Below are positions 11,601-19,929 of a DNA stretch of 64,000 bases, in pieces. Where the stretch lies: positions 12,907,501 through 12,971,500 of the forward strand of contig CM034402.1 of NCBI GenBank assembly GCA_019925095.2. The letters are read 5' to 3'. Numbering within the stretch: position 1 is the first letter of the stretch; each line of letters begins with the position of its first letter. The notes beneath the pieces are model-generated. The model ran no database searches. It was given only the letters and a program-made list of their open reading frames with translations, and was not told where the DNA came from. This DNA is from Dendrolimus kikuchii (taxonomy: Eukaryota; Arthropoda; Insecta; Lepidoptera; Lasiocampidae). The position numbers and the translations under genes are program-made.

Positions 11601-14600
11601 TTAGTATAGATGAAACTGTGTTTTTTGAGTTATTTGCTGTAACTTTGTTGTAATTGATTCAGGCAATTCTCTTATCTAAATTGGATTATGAAGAGAAGAA
11701 AGATGTTTATAAACAACTTAAAAAGGAAGCATTGGAACAAAAAAAACTGCCGGACGTGGCTCGTCCAACCAACAAAAAACCGAAAAAGAAACATGCTATG
11801 AGCCTGAATCAGTTCAATGACATGGTTAATAATGTAGAAGAAAATCAATGTAAGTACTTTCACTTTGTTGCATTTTTTCATAGGCATCTCAGAATGGTGC
11901 TTTGTTCTATGACTGCTGTGCAGTTGGTTCGCATCCATTTCTTTCCAGTGTTACATATCTGTACACAGAGGTTCTAAAACAATTTTTTTCTATTGCACAT
12001 TTTGCGATTTTTATATTAGAGCAAGAAATATTTTGGTAGCAATATTTTGTTGAACTGAAAACGCTTTATGTAAAACTACCCATTGCTCAGTTACACATTA
12101 GAACAGAATAGAATATACTTTATTGCACACAATGTTACAAAATAAATTCATAAATACAATCATAATGATAAGTACAATAGGCGGTCTTACGGGTGGGACC
12201 GATTTTTTCCAGACAACCTTTGGATGGACAAAACTCAGTATGGATGGGGGCAGGTATGCAATAGATATACTAATATATATGTAAATATAAAGGAAAATGT
12301 TACATAAATTACAATATAAACATACACATTGTGGTGTACTGTACCACTGTTAACATTTTTATTACTTCACTTTACCAGGTATGCGGGGCAGTAGCCTTGA
12401 CTTATGCTGTAACCAGTGTTGGCCATGACTTATCTGGCAAGCTTCACTACACTGTGAATTGAGATAGGGGCACATGGAACTATACACCTCTATTTCAATT
12501 CCCTTGCGTGACTGCTCAAAGTTATGTACTGCCCCAAAAGCATCACCTATGGCCGTGTATTCATTGAGTGGCTTACAGCGCTGTCTTAAGCCTCTTTATG
12601 ATTTGTCAATGCAGCAGCTGCAGAATCAATATGTTCAGTATATGTGGTACCGAAAGCCTAGTCTATATTTCTATTGAGTATATTCACTCAGTGTATCTGG
12701 TAAAGAAAAACCAGAATGTTGCTTTAGTCCTATGACTTCTTTGCTGTGTGAAAGCTGGATTGTTTGCTCCCTAGCTCAGTCTGCAACTTCCGTAGTTGAC
12801 ATTATAGATTTAAAAAAGGAGAAGACACTTTGAATCTGGTATTGCTTCTGACCATGCCTAGAACCACACCTAGTTTGTTAATATAATTTTAAGATGGCTA
12901 GTAATACATTCTTTTAAATCAAAATAACTTTTAAACAATCAACCTAAATGTACTAATAATATGTGTTGTTGCAATTATGTTTTTTCAAAATTTTCAGATG
13001 ATCATGAAAATGAAACAAACTCTGTTGAGGAACACAAATCGCCTGACAAGGATACAGAATTCTTTGAAAGGGTCAAAGACGAGACAAAGAATGAGCTTTT
13101 TAAGGACAAAATAATTGATAGAGTAAAAAATCGTTTATCTGCCCCGGATGAGGTTATTACTAGGGTTCAGTACGCTGATGCCTTGGAACGAAAAGATAAA
13201 GAAATAGCTGTTCTCAGGCAAGAAGTTTCTACTTTGAAACAGGAGTTGTTTACAGTAAAGTCTAGGAACAAGAAGCTTTGTAATATACTTGGACAGGGCG
13301 AAAGTGAGTACTGCTAGGTTACTATTAATAACTACAGTTTGCCCAGTGGCTTTGCTGTGGGTCAAACCTTAGTGCATAGCTGTAGTTCAGAGAGCAAGCA
13401 TTCACACAGACAGGTTACATTATAAAAAAAAAATTATATAGGCGCCATTCGCCCGCGTAATATTTACTTGATTTTATATTGCAAACTCCCATTTTCTAGG
13501 ACGACAAGTATCTAATGTCTATTTTCGGTACTAAAACTAAATATATACAAAATTTCGTCAATAACGATCCGGTAGTGTTACCGTAAAAACTTAACAGATA
13601 GACAGACCGAGTTACTATTGGGTTTTTAATGGATGATGAATTTTATATCCCTGAACTTGAGAAATGATTGGTCTCCCATAAAAACTTTCATCCAGTTTCA
13701 AATTTTATTCTTACGATAAAGTAAGTAGCCTACGTCTTTCTTCATATTCCGTCTATCATCTGTATACCACATATGAATACAGTAATGCATTATTTACCGG
13801 ATTTACTTAATTTTTTTCTAAAAATTATCCTGATTTTCAGGATCAAAAATATCCAATGTCCATTCTCAGTATTATAATATATACCAAAAATTAAAATACA
13901 TATATACCAAACTGATTGCAGTTGGTATACTGGATCACTATTGAGTGATCCATTCATATTTCATACAGAGTTACTTTCCTATTTAAAATATTACAATATG
14001 GATGTATGGGTCCTGTATCTAATATACAGGACCCATACATCCATATTTAGTAAAATCAAAATTTTCTAAAAATCCAAAAATCGTCAAAAAGTTAAATAGT
14101 TTCAAAGTGGTAGAAAGGGTAAATGCTATAGAAATAATAGAAAGGGCAAAAATGTAGAAAGAAGAAATGGTAGATATATTGAAAAGGGTAGAAAAGTAGA
14201 AATGGTGGAGAAGGTAAAAAGGATAGAAATAGTAGCAAGGATAGACATGGGAGAAATATTGAAAAGGGTAGAAAAGTAGAAATGGTGGATAGGGTAAAAA
14301 GGATAAAAATAGTAGCAAGGATAGACATGGGAGAAATGGAAGAAATGGTAGTAGGGTAGAAATTGTAGAAAGGGTAAAAAAAACGTAAACATTCTAAAAA
14401 GTCCAAAAGAATTAATAGGGTAAAAAGGTACAATGCTAGAAAGGGTAATAAGAAGAAGTAAGGATAGAAAGGGTAGACTGTAAAAAAGAGTATATACTCC
14501 CGAAGTGGTCCCATTGTCACGATGTCAGGATCTGACGAGTGGATTTTAAAGAATTAGAGAAACCTGCGAAATAAGTTAGCAAACTTCTCTGTAACACGAT

Positions 14601-15928
14601 ATCTCTGTCAATTGTAAACCGATTTTCAATTTTTTTTCTTTACTTATAAGTGTATATCAAGGAAGACCCATGGTCACCAAGTCAGGATCTGATATGTCCT
14701 TTGATGATGAGTCTGATGAGGATCCCAGTGAAATAAAAAATGACCCTTATTAAAGAACGCCGTGCGCCTAAATTCTTGGGAAAAAAAACTTGTATACGCA
14801 TGTAGATATTATTACTACAGGAGCTTAATTATATTTATTAGATGTAAGTTACGAAATTTCTCCTTCAATTGTTTGAGGGAGAATTCAGTCAAAATTTTAT
14901 ATGTGTGCTAGTAGTACAATTTCTACAGGTGCTTAATATATAATTTCTAAAGCTGTTGAAGTATTTGTGCAACTAAAAAGTAAAAGACTTTCTACAAGAC
15001 TAGTGAAAATTCGGAATAAGCAAATTTTTATGCACCTGAAAAACTACAAACCGCTCCCGGGAAAATTCCCGCGGGATACCCGAGATAAAAAGTAGCGCAG
15101 ATTTTGCTATCTATCAGCGAAAACCGCAACGAAATCGACCTAGTAGTTTTTACGTGAATCCCGAACAAACAAAAAAGAAATCTAAAAAAATTGGATCATG
15201 TTCTCCATTGTTTAGTATTCCGGTTGTTGTTGTTTTAATACCTTCAAAGTACAGACACGGCATGTTAAGAATTTTATAATATTGTTACAACCTAGGCTCC
15301 GACAAATTCCACGTACAGATCTATAGAAGCACATTTTATTACTTGTCGGTATTTGAATTAATTGTAATTCTTTTATAATCGTCTTCTTTTGTTTACTTAT
15401 TTATTGGCATACGTTTCTAAAGAACAGCCTATTGTTTTATTGTACTCGTTTATGGCGGCTTGCGGCTGAATTATTGGCCAGGTGTTGCGGATTACGCCGA
15501 CGGGCACATTTGTATCTGTGAGGTATAAAACGACGGCCTGATGGAGAGAGAGCGAGAGCAGTTCAGCGACAACTACGATCAAGGCGTGACGTGTGCACAA
15601 TCGGGAATGTAATAGTGACGGACTTTGCGCGTTTTATTGAATTACGACCTTTTGCATTACGTTTGGATTTTTTGTGTTCAGTTATATTTGTACCTGTATT
15701 ATACGTGTTTGTATAGTTCTAATAAACTCTATAATAATTCCAACGGCATTTTAATTCGAGTCCCGCTAAACTCGTAACAATAATATAGATAGATAAAAGC
15801 TATAGTAAATAAAAAAAAAAGCTATATAAAAGTAGTAAATCCCTATTAATATTATAAATGCGAAAGTAACTCTGTCTGTCTGTTCCGTTTTCGCGGAAAA
15901 ACTACTGGACCGATTTGGCTGAAACTCA

Positions 15929-16020
<92 letters not shown>

Positions 16021-18682
16021 CTTTTTGTTTGTTATCCTTTTATGGAACGACTATTGGACCGATTTGGCTGAAACTCGGTACATATATAATTTGAATACCG
16101 AGAGTGACCAAGGGATACTTTTTATCCCGGATAATGGGATACATTTTGGGATAGATTTATGTAAAGTTTATCCCGGAAACTAGGACTGGTTTTGTGATTT
16201 TGTCCATTTCGTCCACTGGGTCTACTGGGTCCACTTGGTCCACTGGGTCCACTTGGTCCACTGGGTCCACTTGGTCCACTTGGTACACTGAGTTTACTGG
16301 GTCCACTGGGTCCATTTGGAACACTTAGCCTACTGGGTCAACTGGGTCCACTGGGCCCACTGGGTCCACTTAGACTCACTTGGACCACTGTGTCCACTTG
16401 GTCCCCTTGGTCAACTGGGTCCACTTGGTCCACTGGGTCCACTTGGTCCACTTGGTCCACTGGGTCCACTTGGTCCACTGGGTCCACTTGGTCCACTGAG
16501 TTTACTGGGTCCACTGGGTCCATTTGGAACACTTAGCCAACTGGGCCCACTGGGTCCACTGGGTCCACTTGAACCACTGGGTCCACTGGGTCTACTTGGT
16601 CCACTGGACTCACTGGGTCCAGTTGGTCCACTGGGTCCACTTGGTCCATTTGGTCCACTGGGTCCACTTCATCCACTGAGTTTACTGGGTCCACTGGGTT
16701 CATTTGGAACACTTAGCCTACTGGGTCAACTGGGTCCACTGGGTCCACTTAAACTACTGGATCCACTGGGTCCACTTGAACCACTGGGTCCACTGGGTCT
16801 ACTTGGTCCACTGGACTCACTGGGTCCACTTGGTCCACTAGGTCCGTTGGGTCCACTGGGTCCACTTTGTCCACTGGATCCACTGGGTCCAGTTGGTCCA
16901 CTGGGTCCACTTGGTCCACTAGGTCCGTTGGGTCCACTGGGTCCACTTTGTCCACTGGATCCACTGGGTCCAGTTGGTCCACTGGGTCCACTTGGTCCAC
17001 TTGGTCCATGTTATCTATTTTGTCATTTATGTAGTTTACATATAGACGAGGGTGGTATAGTTTGCGATATAAAATAAAGTGAATCTTTGGGGGGCAAATA
17101 CATAAAAATTTAATACAATGTAACCTGTACTACTTGCTCTTCAAACAAGAGACACGCACTAGAGGTTGACCCGCGGCGCAGCCGCGGCGTAAACTTTAGT
17201 AACTTATAACTTAAAAACTACTCTGTTGTTAGTATAGCGTAGTTTAATTTTAATGTTTTGTTATGATTGAGAACTGTTCCTATTTAGATTTTCTAACACA
17301 CTAAATTCAGAAACAACGAACTTACGATGTAGTTAATTTATGAATTATTAAATAAAGTACAGTCATTGCTAAATAGCTGTCTGTATTACCAGTGAATTAA
17401 AATAATATAGGTTTCTTGGTTTTTATGTTTTCATTAATATGGTGCAATTTATTACTTACTAGTGAAAGATAAGGCGGAAGTGTTAGTAGAAGTAGAAAGA
17501 CTTCGTGCTGTTCAAGATGAGTTAACTGCTGAGTTGGCTGCATTGCACACTGACCTGGAGAAAGAGAGATCAAAAAACGGAGATCCAAGAGCGAAAGATA
17601 AAGTGGGCACCTCCTTACTTATTGTTATTTTGATTAAGTTTGATTTTATTATTTAGTTATTACACGTAACGCGGCTTAATGCTGTCCTTTATGGAAAAAC
17701 GCCCGCTTTTTAGTTTTCTACTCTGTCTTTTTAGACAAAACGATGATGTTAACAATGAGTTCTAGAAATATATAGATAAATCGATAGTCTCTTTCATAAT
17801 ATCTCGCTTTATAAGGAATGATAAATATCAAGGTAATATTGCATAATTCATTTCTGTCTTTCATTATGAATCAATCAAAGTGATCCGTATAAACATAAAC
17901 TTGAATCATTCAATGCCGTCATTGAATAACGTTATGTCTTCAGCTCTTTATCTTTCAACCAAATTGGTTCAATTTGATTGGTTTATTTAATATCAGTATA
18001 CCTCTTTGTCTGTAGAGCTATATTAGTGTTAATAGGAAACAATTTTTATATTATACACTTGTTTGTCCCTTATGCAAACATAGTTTTTTGTGTATACATG
18101 TTACGGGATTATTGTAAGAATGTGATAAATTGTGAATAGATCATAAAGATCAAATAATACAAGACAATATAAGGATATATTTACATAAACGGATTTTTGA
18201 AACAGAATTTGTCATGCCTGCGCGTCGAATTTATAAGTTATGGCCCACAACGTTGGCCTGTATTTTAGAAATCTACTAATTTCACTTTAATGCTCCACAT
18301 ACAAGGTGAAAAAAACTACTTATCCATACAACGTAGGGTTAAAATGACTCCCCAGCAAAGTTTGTGAATTTATTTCATTTACCTAATGGTAACCATTTTA
18401 ATATATTTGTGTTTAATATGTTAACTAGTGCCTTTTCGGTATGACCGTCGTGAATGCCGCGCGAATTGTGTGTTCATGAATAAGCTTAATTCTAGGTTGT
18501 CTGTTCAATATGCAACAATCATGTCCATTACCGGTTTATGTAGCCTGATAATTTGTTTTATGGATTGAAATTTTGCTTTTTTCAATTTCTAGAAAAATCC
18601 GACAAAGAAGAAAAATATACGTTTCGACGTGTCATCTGAAGCGATCATAACAAAAAATTCATCAAACACTGCGACCGGTTAA
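5453..18682 (+). CDS. GKAP1: GKAP1 homologue (G kinase-anchoring protein 1), 6 coding exons
   Basis: Exons 5453-5617, 8706-8822, 11663-11849, 12998-13303, 17463-17602 and 18593-18682 join in one frame (1005 nt, 334 residues plus TAA); all introns are GT-AG. The vertebrate protein is about 366 residues. Shared family blocks are an N-terminal 'SRFAGLKVEDDD', a 'WELWKQKDEEL' block (residues about 73-83), 'AILLSKLDYEEKKD' (95-108) and 'GEMKDKAEVLVEVERL' (257-272) followed by a coiled coil to about 295. Basic Lys-rich stretches lie near residues 29-62 and 120-140. In mammals this protein is a Golgi-associated anchor for cGMP-dependent protein kinase I; the same role here is inference. The ATG at 5453 fits the conserved N-terminus. 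It is convergent with the downstream ADAMTS gene. The C-terminal 29 residues are not conserved and are the least certain part. Confidence 0.9.
5845..6055 (-). mobile_element. RTE-like LINE 3' end
   Basis: The minus strand matches the 3' end of the element at 53745-54062, including 'tgttcgtgcctaccccgcaa' and the tail 'ttatgtatgtatgtaa'. It is 5'-truncated, as usual for LINEs. Confidence 0.75.
6145..6680 (+). mobile_element. LINE-type repeat X copy B
   Basis: Runs from a 'cctgcagggagctttgtgg' start through 'gtgaacctgcagccgacctc' and 'cctactgaccggggtctgtt'. The copy is diverged and breaks off before the shared 3' end. Confidence 0.6.
6675..6812 (-). mobile_element. CR1/Zenon-like LINE tail
   Basis: The minus strand shows '...ggtaaggccacctgttg...' and ends 'gagcaataaagtgttatctg' plus TATC repeats. 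The same tail occurs at 12100-12235, 46085-46200 and 52744-52895. Name assigned from the typical 'rataagrccgcctattgta' motif; moderate certainty. Confidence 0.5.
6935..7353 (+). mobile_element. LINE-type repeat X copy C, left part
   Basis: Continuous with copies A and F ('gtgaacctgcagcccacctc', 'ttggagcccatgcag', 'gggataatcgcc'). It stops at 'gtgtcaccccaca' where a Helitron-like element is inserted; the rest continues at 8029. Confidence 0.7.
7354..8028 (+). mobile_element. Helitron-like element inserted in LINE X
   Basis: Starts TCTATATATATAAAAATGAA and ends GGGTCCGCTAG, flanked by A on the left and T on the right without target duplication. Removing it restores 'ccaca|tttacattaaat', which is exactly the unoccupied sequence in LINE X copies at about 4455 and 55260. 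Non-autonomous; no Rep/helicase ORF. Confidence 0.75.
8029..8115 (+). mobile_element. LINE-type repeat X copy C, right part
   Basis: Resumes 'tttacattaaatttgtgaa', then 'cctctacgtgttggccttcc' and 'ctaaatgtccgggcc', the 3' section of LINE X separated from its left part by the Helitron-like insertion. Confidence 0.7.
8214..8355 (+). mobile_element. LINE-type repeat X copy D (short)
   Basis: Only the last 140 bp or so of the family, from 'attatccttgttac' to 'gacccgtggtgttcagag'; 5'-truncated. Confidence 0.6.
8706..8822 (+). CDS. GKAP1: GKAP1 coding exon 2
   Basis: Residues 56-94, phase 0 at both ends, acceptor 'taatag', donor GTAAGT. Contains a poly-lysine start and the family block 'HQWELWKQKDEELVDGNFES', which corresponds to the vertebrate Trp-rich block 'WQEWRQRDEQL'. 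Confidence 0.92.
8823..11662 (+). other. GKAP1 intron 2
   Basis: 2.8 kb. 8823-9360 looks unique. 9360-10060 has discontinuous ORF-like pieces (a 103-codon ORF at 9743-10054 and 'RCAICDKVHFY' near 9490), perhaps a decayed mobile gene. 10060-11200 is AT-rich without features. 11209-11610 is a Helitron-like element. Confidence 0.5.
11209..11610 (-). mobile_element. Helitron-like element near GKAP1 exon 3
   Basis: The minus strand starts TCTATACTAATATTATAAAC at 11610 and ends CTAG at 11209, flanked by A and T. Two near-identical internal segments ('ctgccgagatgtgtgtttg' type text around 11225-11290 and 11330-11400) are present. It ends 52 bp before the exon 3 acceptor. Confidence 0.6.
11663..11849 (+). 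CDS. GKAP1: GKAP1 coding exon 3
   Basis: Residues 95-156 plus the first base of a Tyr codon; acceptor 'attcag', donor GTAAGT. Begins 'AILLSKLDYEE', closely matching vertebrate GKAP1, then a Lys-rich linker and 'MSLNQFND'. A Helitron-like repeat ends only 52 bp upstream of the acceptor. Confidence 0.93.
11850..12997 (+). other. GKAP1 intron 3
   Basis: Holds a Zenon-like LINE tail (12100-12235) and about 700 bp of otherwise unassigned sequence. The ORF at 12474-12677 has no recognisable motif. Confidence 0.5.
12100..12235 (-). mobile_element. CR1/Zenon-like LINE tail
   Basis: The minus strand includes 'taagaccgcctattgtactt' and ends 'gtgtgcaataaagtatattc', a standard internal poly(A)-signal-like end shared with the copy at 52744-52895. 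Confidence 0.55.
12998..13303 (+). CDS. GKAP1: GKAP1 coding exon 4
   Basis: The largest coding exon: residue 157 (split codon) to the first base of residue 259; acceptor 'ttttcag', donor GTGAGT. An acidic segment is followed by 'FFERVKDETKNEL' and a heptad-rich helix, 'ALERKDKEIAVLRQEVSTLK', ending 'ILGQGE'. This equals the vertebrate 'LERKDAEIQKLK...LQEGE' region. Confidence 0.93.
13931..13952. repeat. Short perfect hairpin
   Basis: TGGATCACT and AGTGATCCA form a 9-bp perfect stem with a 4-nt loop, 43 bp before a much longer hairpin. Confidence 0.6.
13995..14047. repeat. 24-bp perfect inverted repeat with 5-nt loop
   Basis: Left arm 13995-14018 and right arm 14024-14047 are exact reverse complements (core 'atgggtcctgtat'), separated by CTAAT. 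It would fold into a strong hairpin in the GKAP1 pre-mRNA. Confidence 0.85.
14095..14480. repeat. Purine-rich degenerate tandem repeat
   Basis: Irregular units around 'ggtagaaa' give a nearly all-purine + strand. Within it, 14178-14257 and 14258-14338 are two near-identical tandem copies of about 80 bp. Long minus-strand ORFs rich in Phe, Leu and Tyr here are composition artefacts. Confidence 0.85.
15283..15779 (+). mobile_element. Solo LTR
   Basis: 497 bp bounded by TGTTAC and GTAACA and flanked by the identical 7-mer ATAATAT (15276-15282, 15780-15786). A TATAAAA at 15522-15528 and AATAAA at 15721-15726 sit where an LTR promoter and poly(A) signal belong. No internal gag/pol remains, so the element was lost by LTR-LTR recombination. 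Confidence 0.8.
15840..16185 (+). mobile_element. Helitron-like left part with AT microsatellite
   Basis: Starts 'tccctattaatattataaat' after A, then 'ctactggaccgatttggctg', a family hallmark, an (AT)n run at 15930-16016, and a second 'attggaccgatttggctgaa' and 'ttatcccgg' text. The right end is not reached before the minisatellite. Confidence 0.5.
16204..17008. repeat. GGTCCACTK minisatellite (9/18-bp unit)
   Basis: About 800 bp of alternating GGTCCACTG/GGTCCACTT units with higher-order duplications; for example 16844-16925 and 16917-16990 share the same variants. The period is a multiple of 3, so it leaves open frames on both strands: (LGP)n on + and (VDP/VDQ)n on -. It is intronic, and there is no sign of a gene. 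Confidence 0.92.
17463..17602 (+). CDS. GKAP1: GKAP1 coding exon 5
   Basis: Residues 259-305. It opens 'MKDKAEVLVEVERL' after the split Met codon, an almost exact family match, and continues the coiled coil through 'LHTDLEKERSK'. The acceptor is 'cttactag'. The donor GTGGGC is weak, so the 3' edge is less certain than the 5' edge. Confidence 0.87.
17603..18592 (+). other. GKAP1 intron 5
   Basis: AT-rich. 17865-17990 carries, in reverse, the 'ttcaatgacattgaatgattc'-type repeat also seen at 56890-57040. Nothing else stands out. Confidence 0.5.
17865..17990 (-). repeat. Low-copy interspersed repeat
   Basis: The minus strand shares 'caatttggttgaaag' and 'attgaatgattcaagttta' with 56890-57040. 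Element type unknown. Confidence 0.45.
18593..18682 (+). CDS. GKAP1: GKAP1 terminal coding exon
   Basis: The acceptor 'ttcaatttctag' is preceded by a T-rich tract. It encodes 29 residues in frame with exon 5 and a TAA at 18680-18682. The tail 'KNPTKKKNIRFDVSSEAI' is basic then Ser/Thr-rich and does not align clearly with vertebrate GKAP1. A different or extra last exon remains possible. Confidence 0.68.
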   Translation, partial: KNPTKKKNIRFDVSSEAIITKNSSNTATG

Positions 18683-19925
18683 TGCAAGAGAGAGAGAGAG
18701 AGATTACTTCTTTTTTTTTATAAAAATCTCGAAATCTTTATGTCAATAAAATAGAAATAAATGAACAAAAAAAGGTGAATACTGTCTAAAATGTTTTTTT
18801 ACCCATTAATGTAATTTGTGTCTATTGAAAATAGCAAACAAAAATTTATTTAGACTGGAATAAGTTGAACTTTGGCCTAGTTTTGCTTTATTTGTAACAC
18901 AAGATCTCTATTAGATATTTTAGTTAAGTTTAGTAATCATGTGAATACTTTTCCTTTAATTTGTCATCCGTCTCGAATCAAAGGTAACTTTAAAGTTGTT
19001 TATATATGATTTTGTAGAAAATAATCAAGATATACTCAGTAGCTACATTATACTGTTAAAGAGTTTGGTACTTATTTTCTCACACACATTAAGTTATGTA
19101 TTATCATGTTCTATGAGAAAAAACGTAGTGAAATATAGAATTTTTTTAAATTGAACTTTTATTTTTTGTACCGGCATTGATTTTGCAAGTATATTCTTGT
19201 TTTTGATACGTCTGATAATGTAGTGTTATTTCGCAATCACTGGAAGTCACAAAGTAGTAATGATTTTTTTACTCATAGTCTATTTTCTTAAGTAGTTTAT
19301 TTTAGTAGTTGCTTATTTTGTAATTAATGAAAGAAATTATAAGTTGTAATATGACTCTGTTTATTCATTTTGATTTATTATAAATACCTGGTAATTTTTA
19401 TTGCTTATTTATTTCTACTAATGATGTTTGAATCCTTAAAATAGGCTGCATGCCTGCAGCATGCAAACATCCCGTTGCTGGGCCTGAGCTTCTCTATTTT
19501 AGGGAAGTGGCTGATATAGTCTCCAGGTTTGTCTAAAGCAGATTGCTTTGGACAAGTTTGGCAAGCATGTCCTGCTTGCTTTCTTCACTATGAGCACATT
19601 TTAAAAACTACCTAAGATGCGTTTGCATCAAATTAGTACAGTGTGATAAAGGTGAAATAGTTTCCAGTGGATATATTACTATTAACCACATAGACTCAAA
19701 CCACGTGTACCTATATTACATAAGTTTACGCATTTTTAAATAAAGCTTCACCTCATTTGACACTTGGTCATATAGGCTCCGTCTATACATTTATTTCGTC
19801 TGAGCCCTAAAATTATAATTTACATCCTTCTCTCATGCAGGCGGATGGATTTGTTCAACACAATGAATCCTTCATTGTAATGATTTATGTTTTGAAAGTC
19901 AATAAAACAAGATAGTTTGTAAAAC
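18683..19925 (+). other. GKAP1 3' UTR region
   Basis: AT-rich, without a credible ORF. A short GA run (18688-18702) lies just after the stop. Candidate poly(A) signals AATAAA occur at 18745-18750 and 19901-19906, so short and long 3' UTRs are possible. At 19442-19600 is a more GC-rich insert with 'cccgttgctgggcctga', which resembles a common lepidopteran repeat, preceded by a small GCTGCA/TGCAGC hairpin. Confidence 0.55.
19901..19906 (+). terminator. GKAP1 distal poly(A) signal
   Basis: AATAAA in 'gtcaataaaacaag', followed by a GT/T-rich 'gatagtttgtaaaac'. It is the last good + strand signal before the opposing ADAMTS 3' UTR. Confidence 0.55.
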
Positions 19926-19929
19926 AATT

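Larger units (their letters stand above)
13304..17462 (+). other. GKAP1 intron 4, structured repeats
   Basis: 4.2 kb. In order: a Lep-type repeat fragment (13440-13640), two hairpins (13931-14047), purine-rich tandem repeat (14095-14480), Helitron-like 3'-type fragment (15050-15175), solo LTR (15283-15779), Helitron-like left end with AT run (15840-16185), GGTCCACTK minisatellite (16204-17008), and another CTAG-ending repeat edge at 17159-17200 (minus). Confidence 0.65.

Noticed and set aside
13995..14047. Calling the 24-bp hairpin a microRNA gene
   Set aside because: The perfect stem with a 5-nt loop is too short and too regular for a typical insect pre-miRNA, and no seed family is recognisable. 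Kept only as a structural finding.
14019..14520. Overlapping minus-strand ORFs rich in Phe, Tyr and Leu that look like membrane proteins
   Set aside because: They are the reverse of an almost pure purine tract, so hydrophobic and aromatic codons follow from composition alone.
16316..17077. 253-codon ORF rich in LGP, like a collagen or silk protein
   Set aside because: It is a translated 9/18-bp minisatellite inside a GKAP1 intron. The opposite strand is open as well, and there is no signal peptide, promoter or non-repeat domain.
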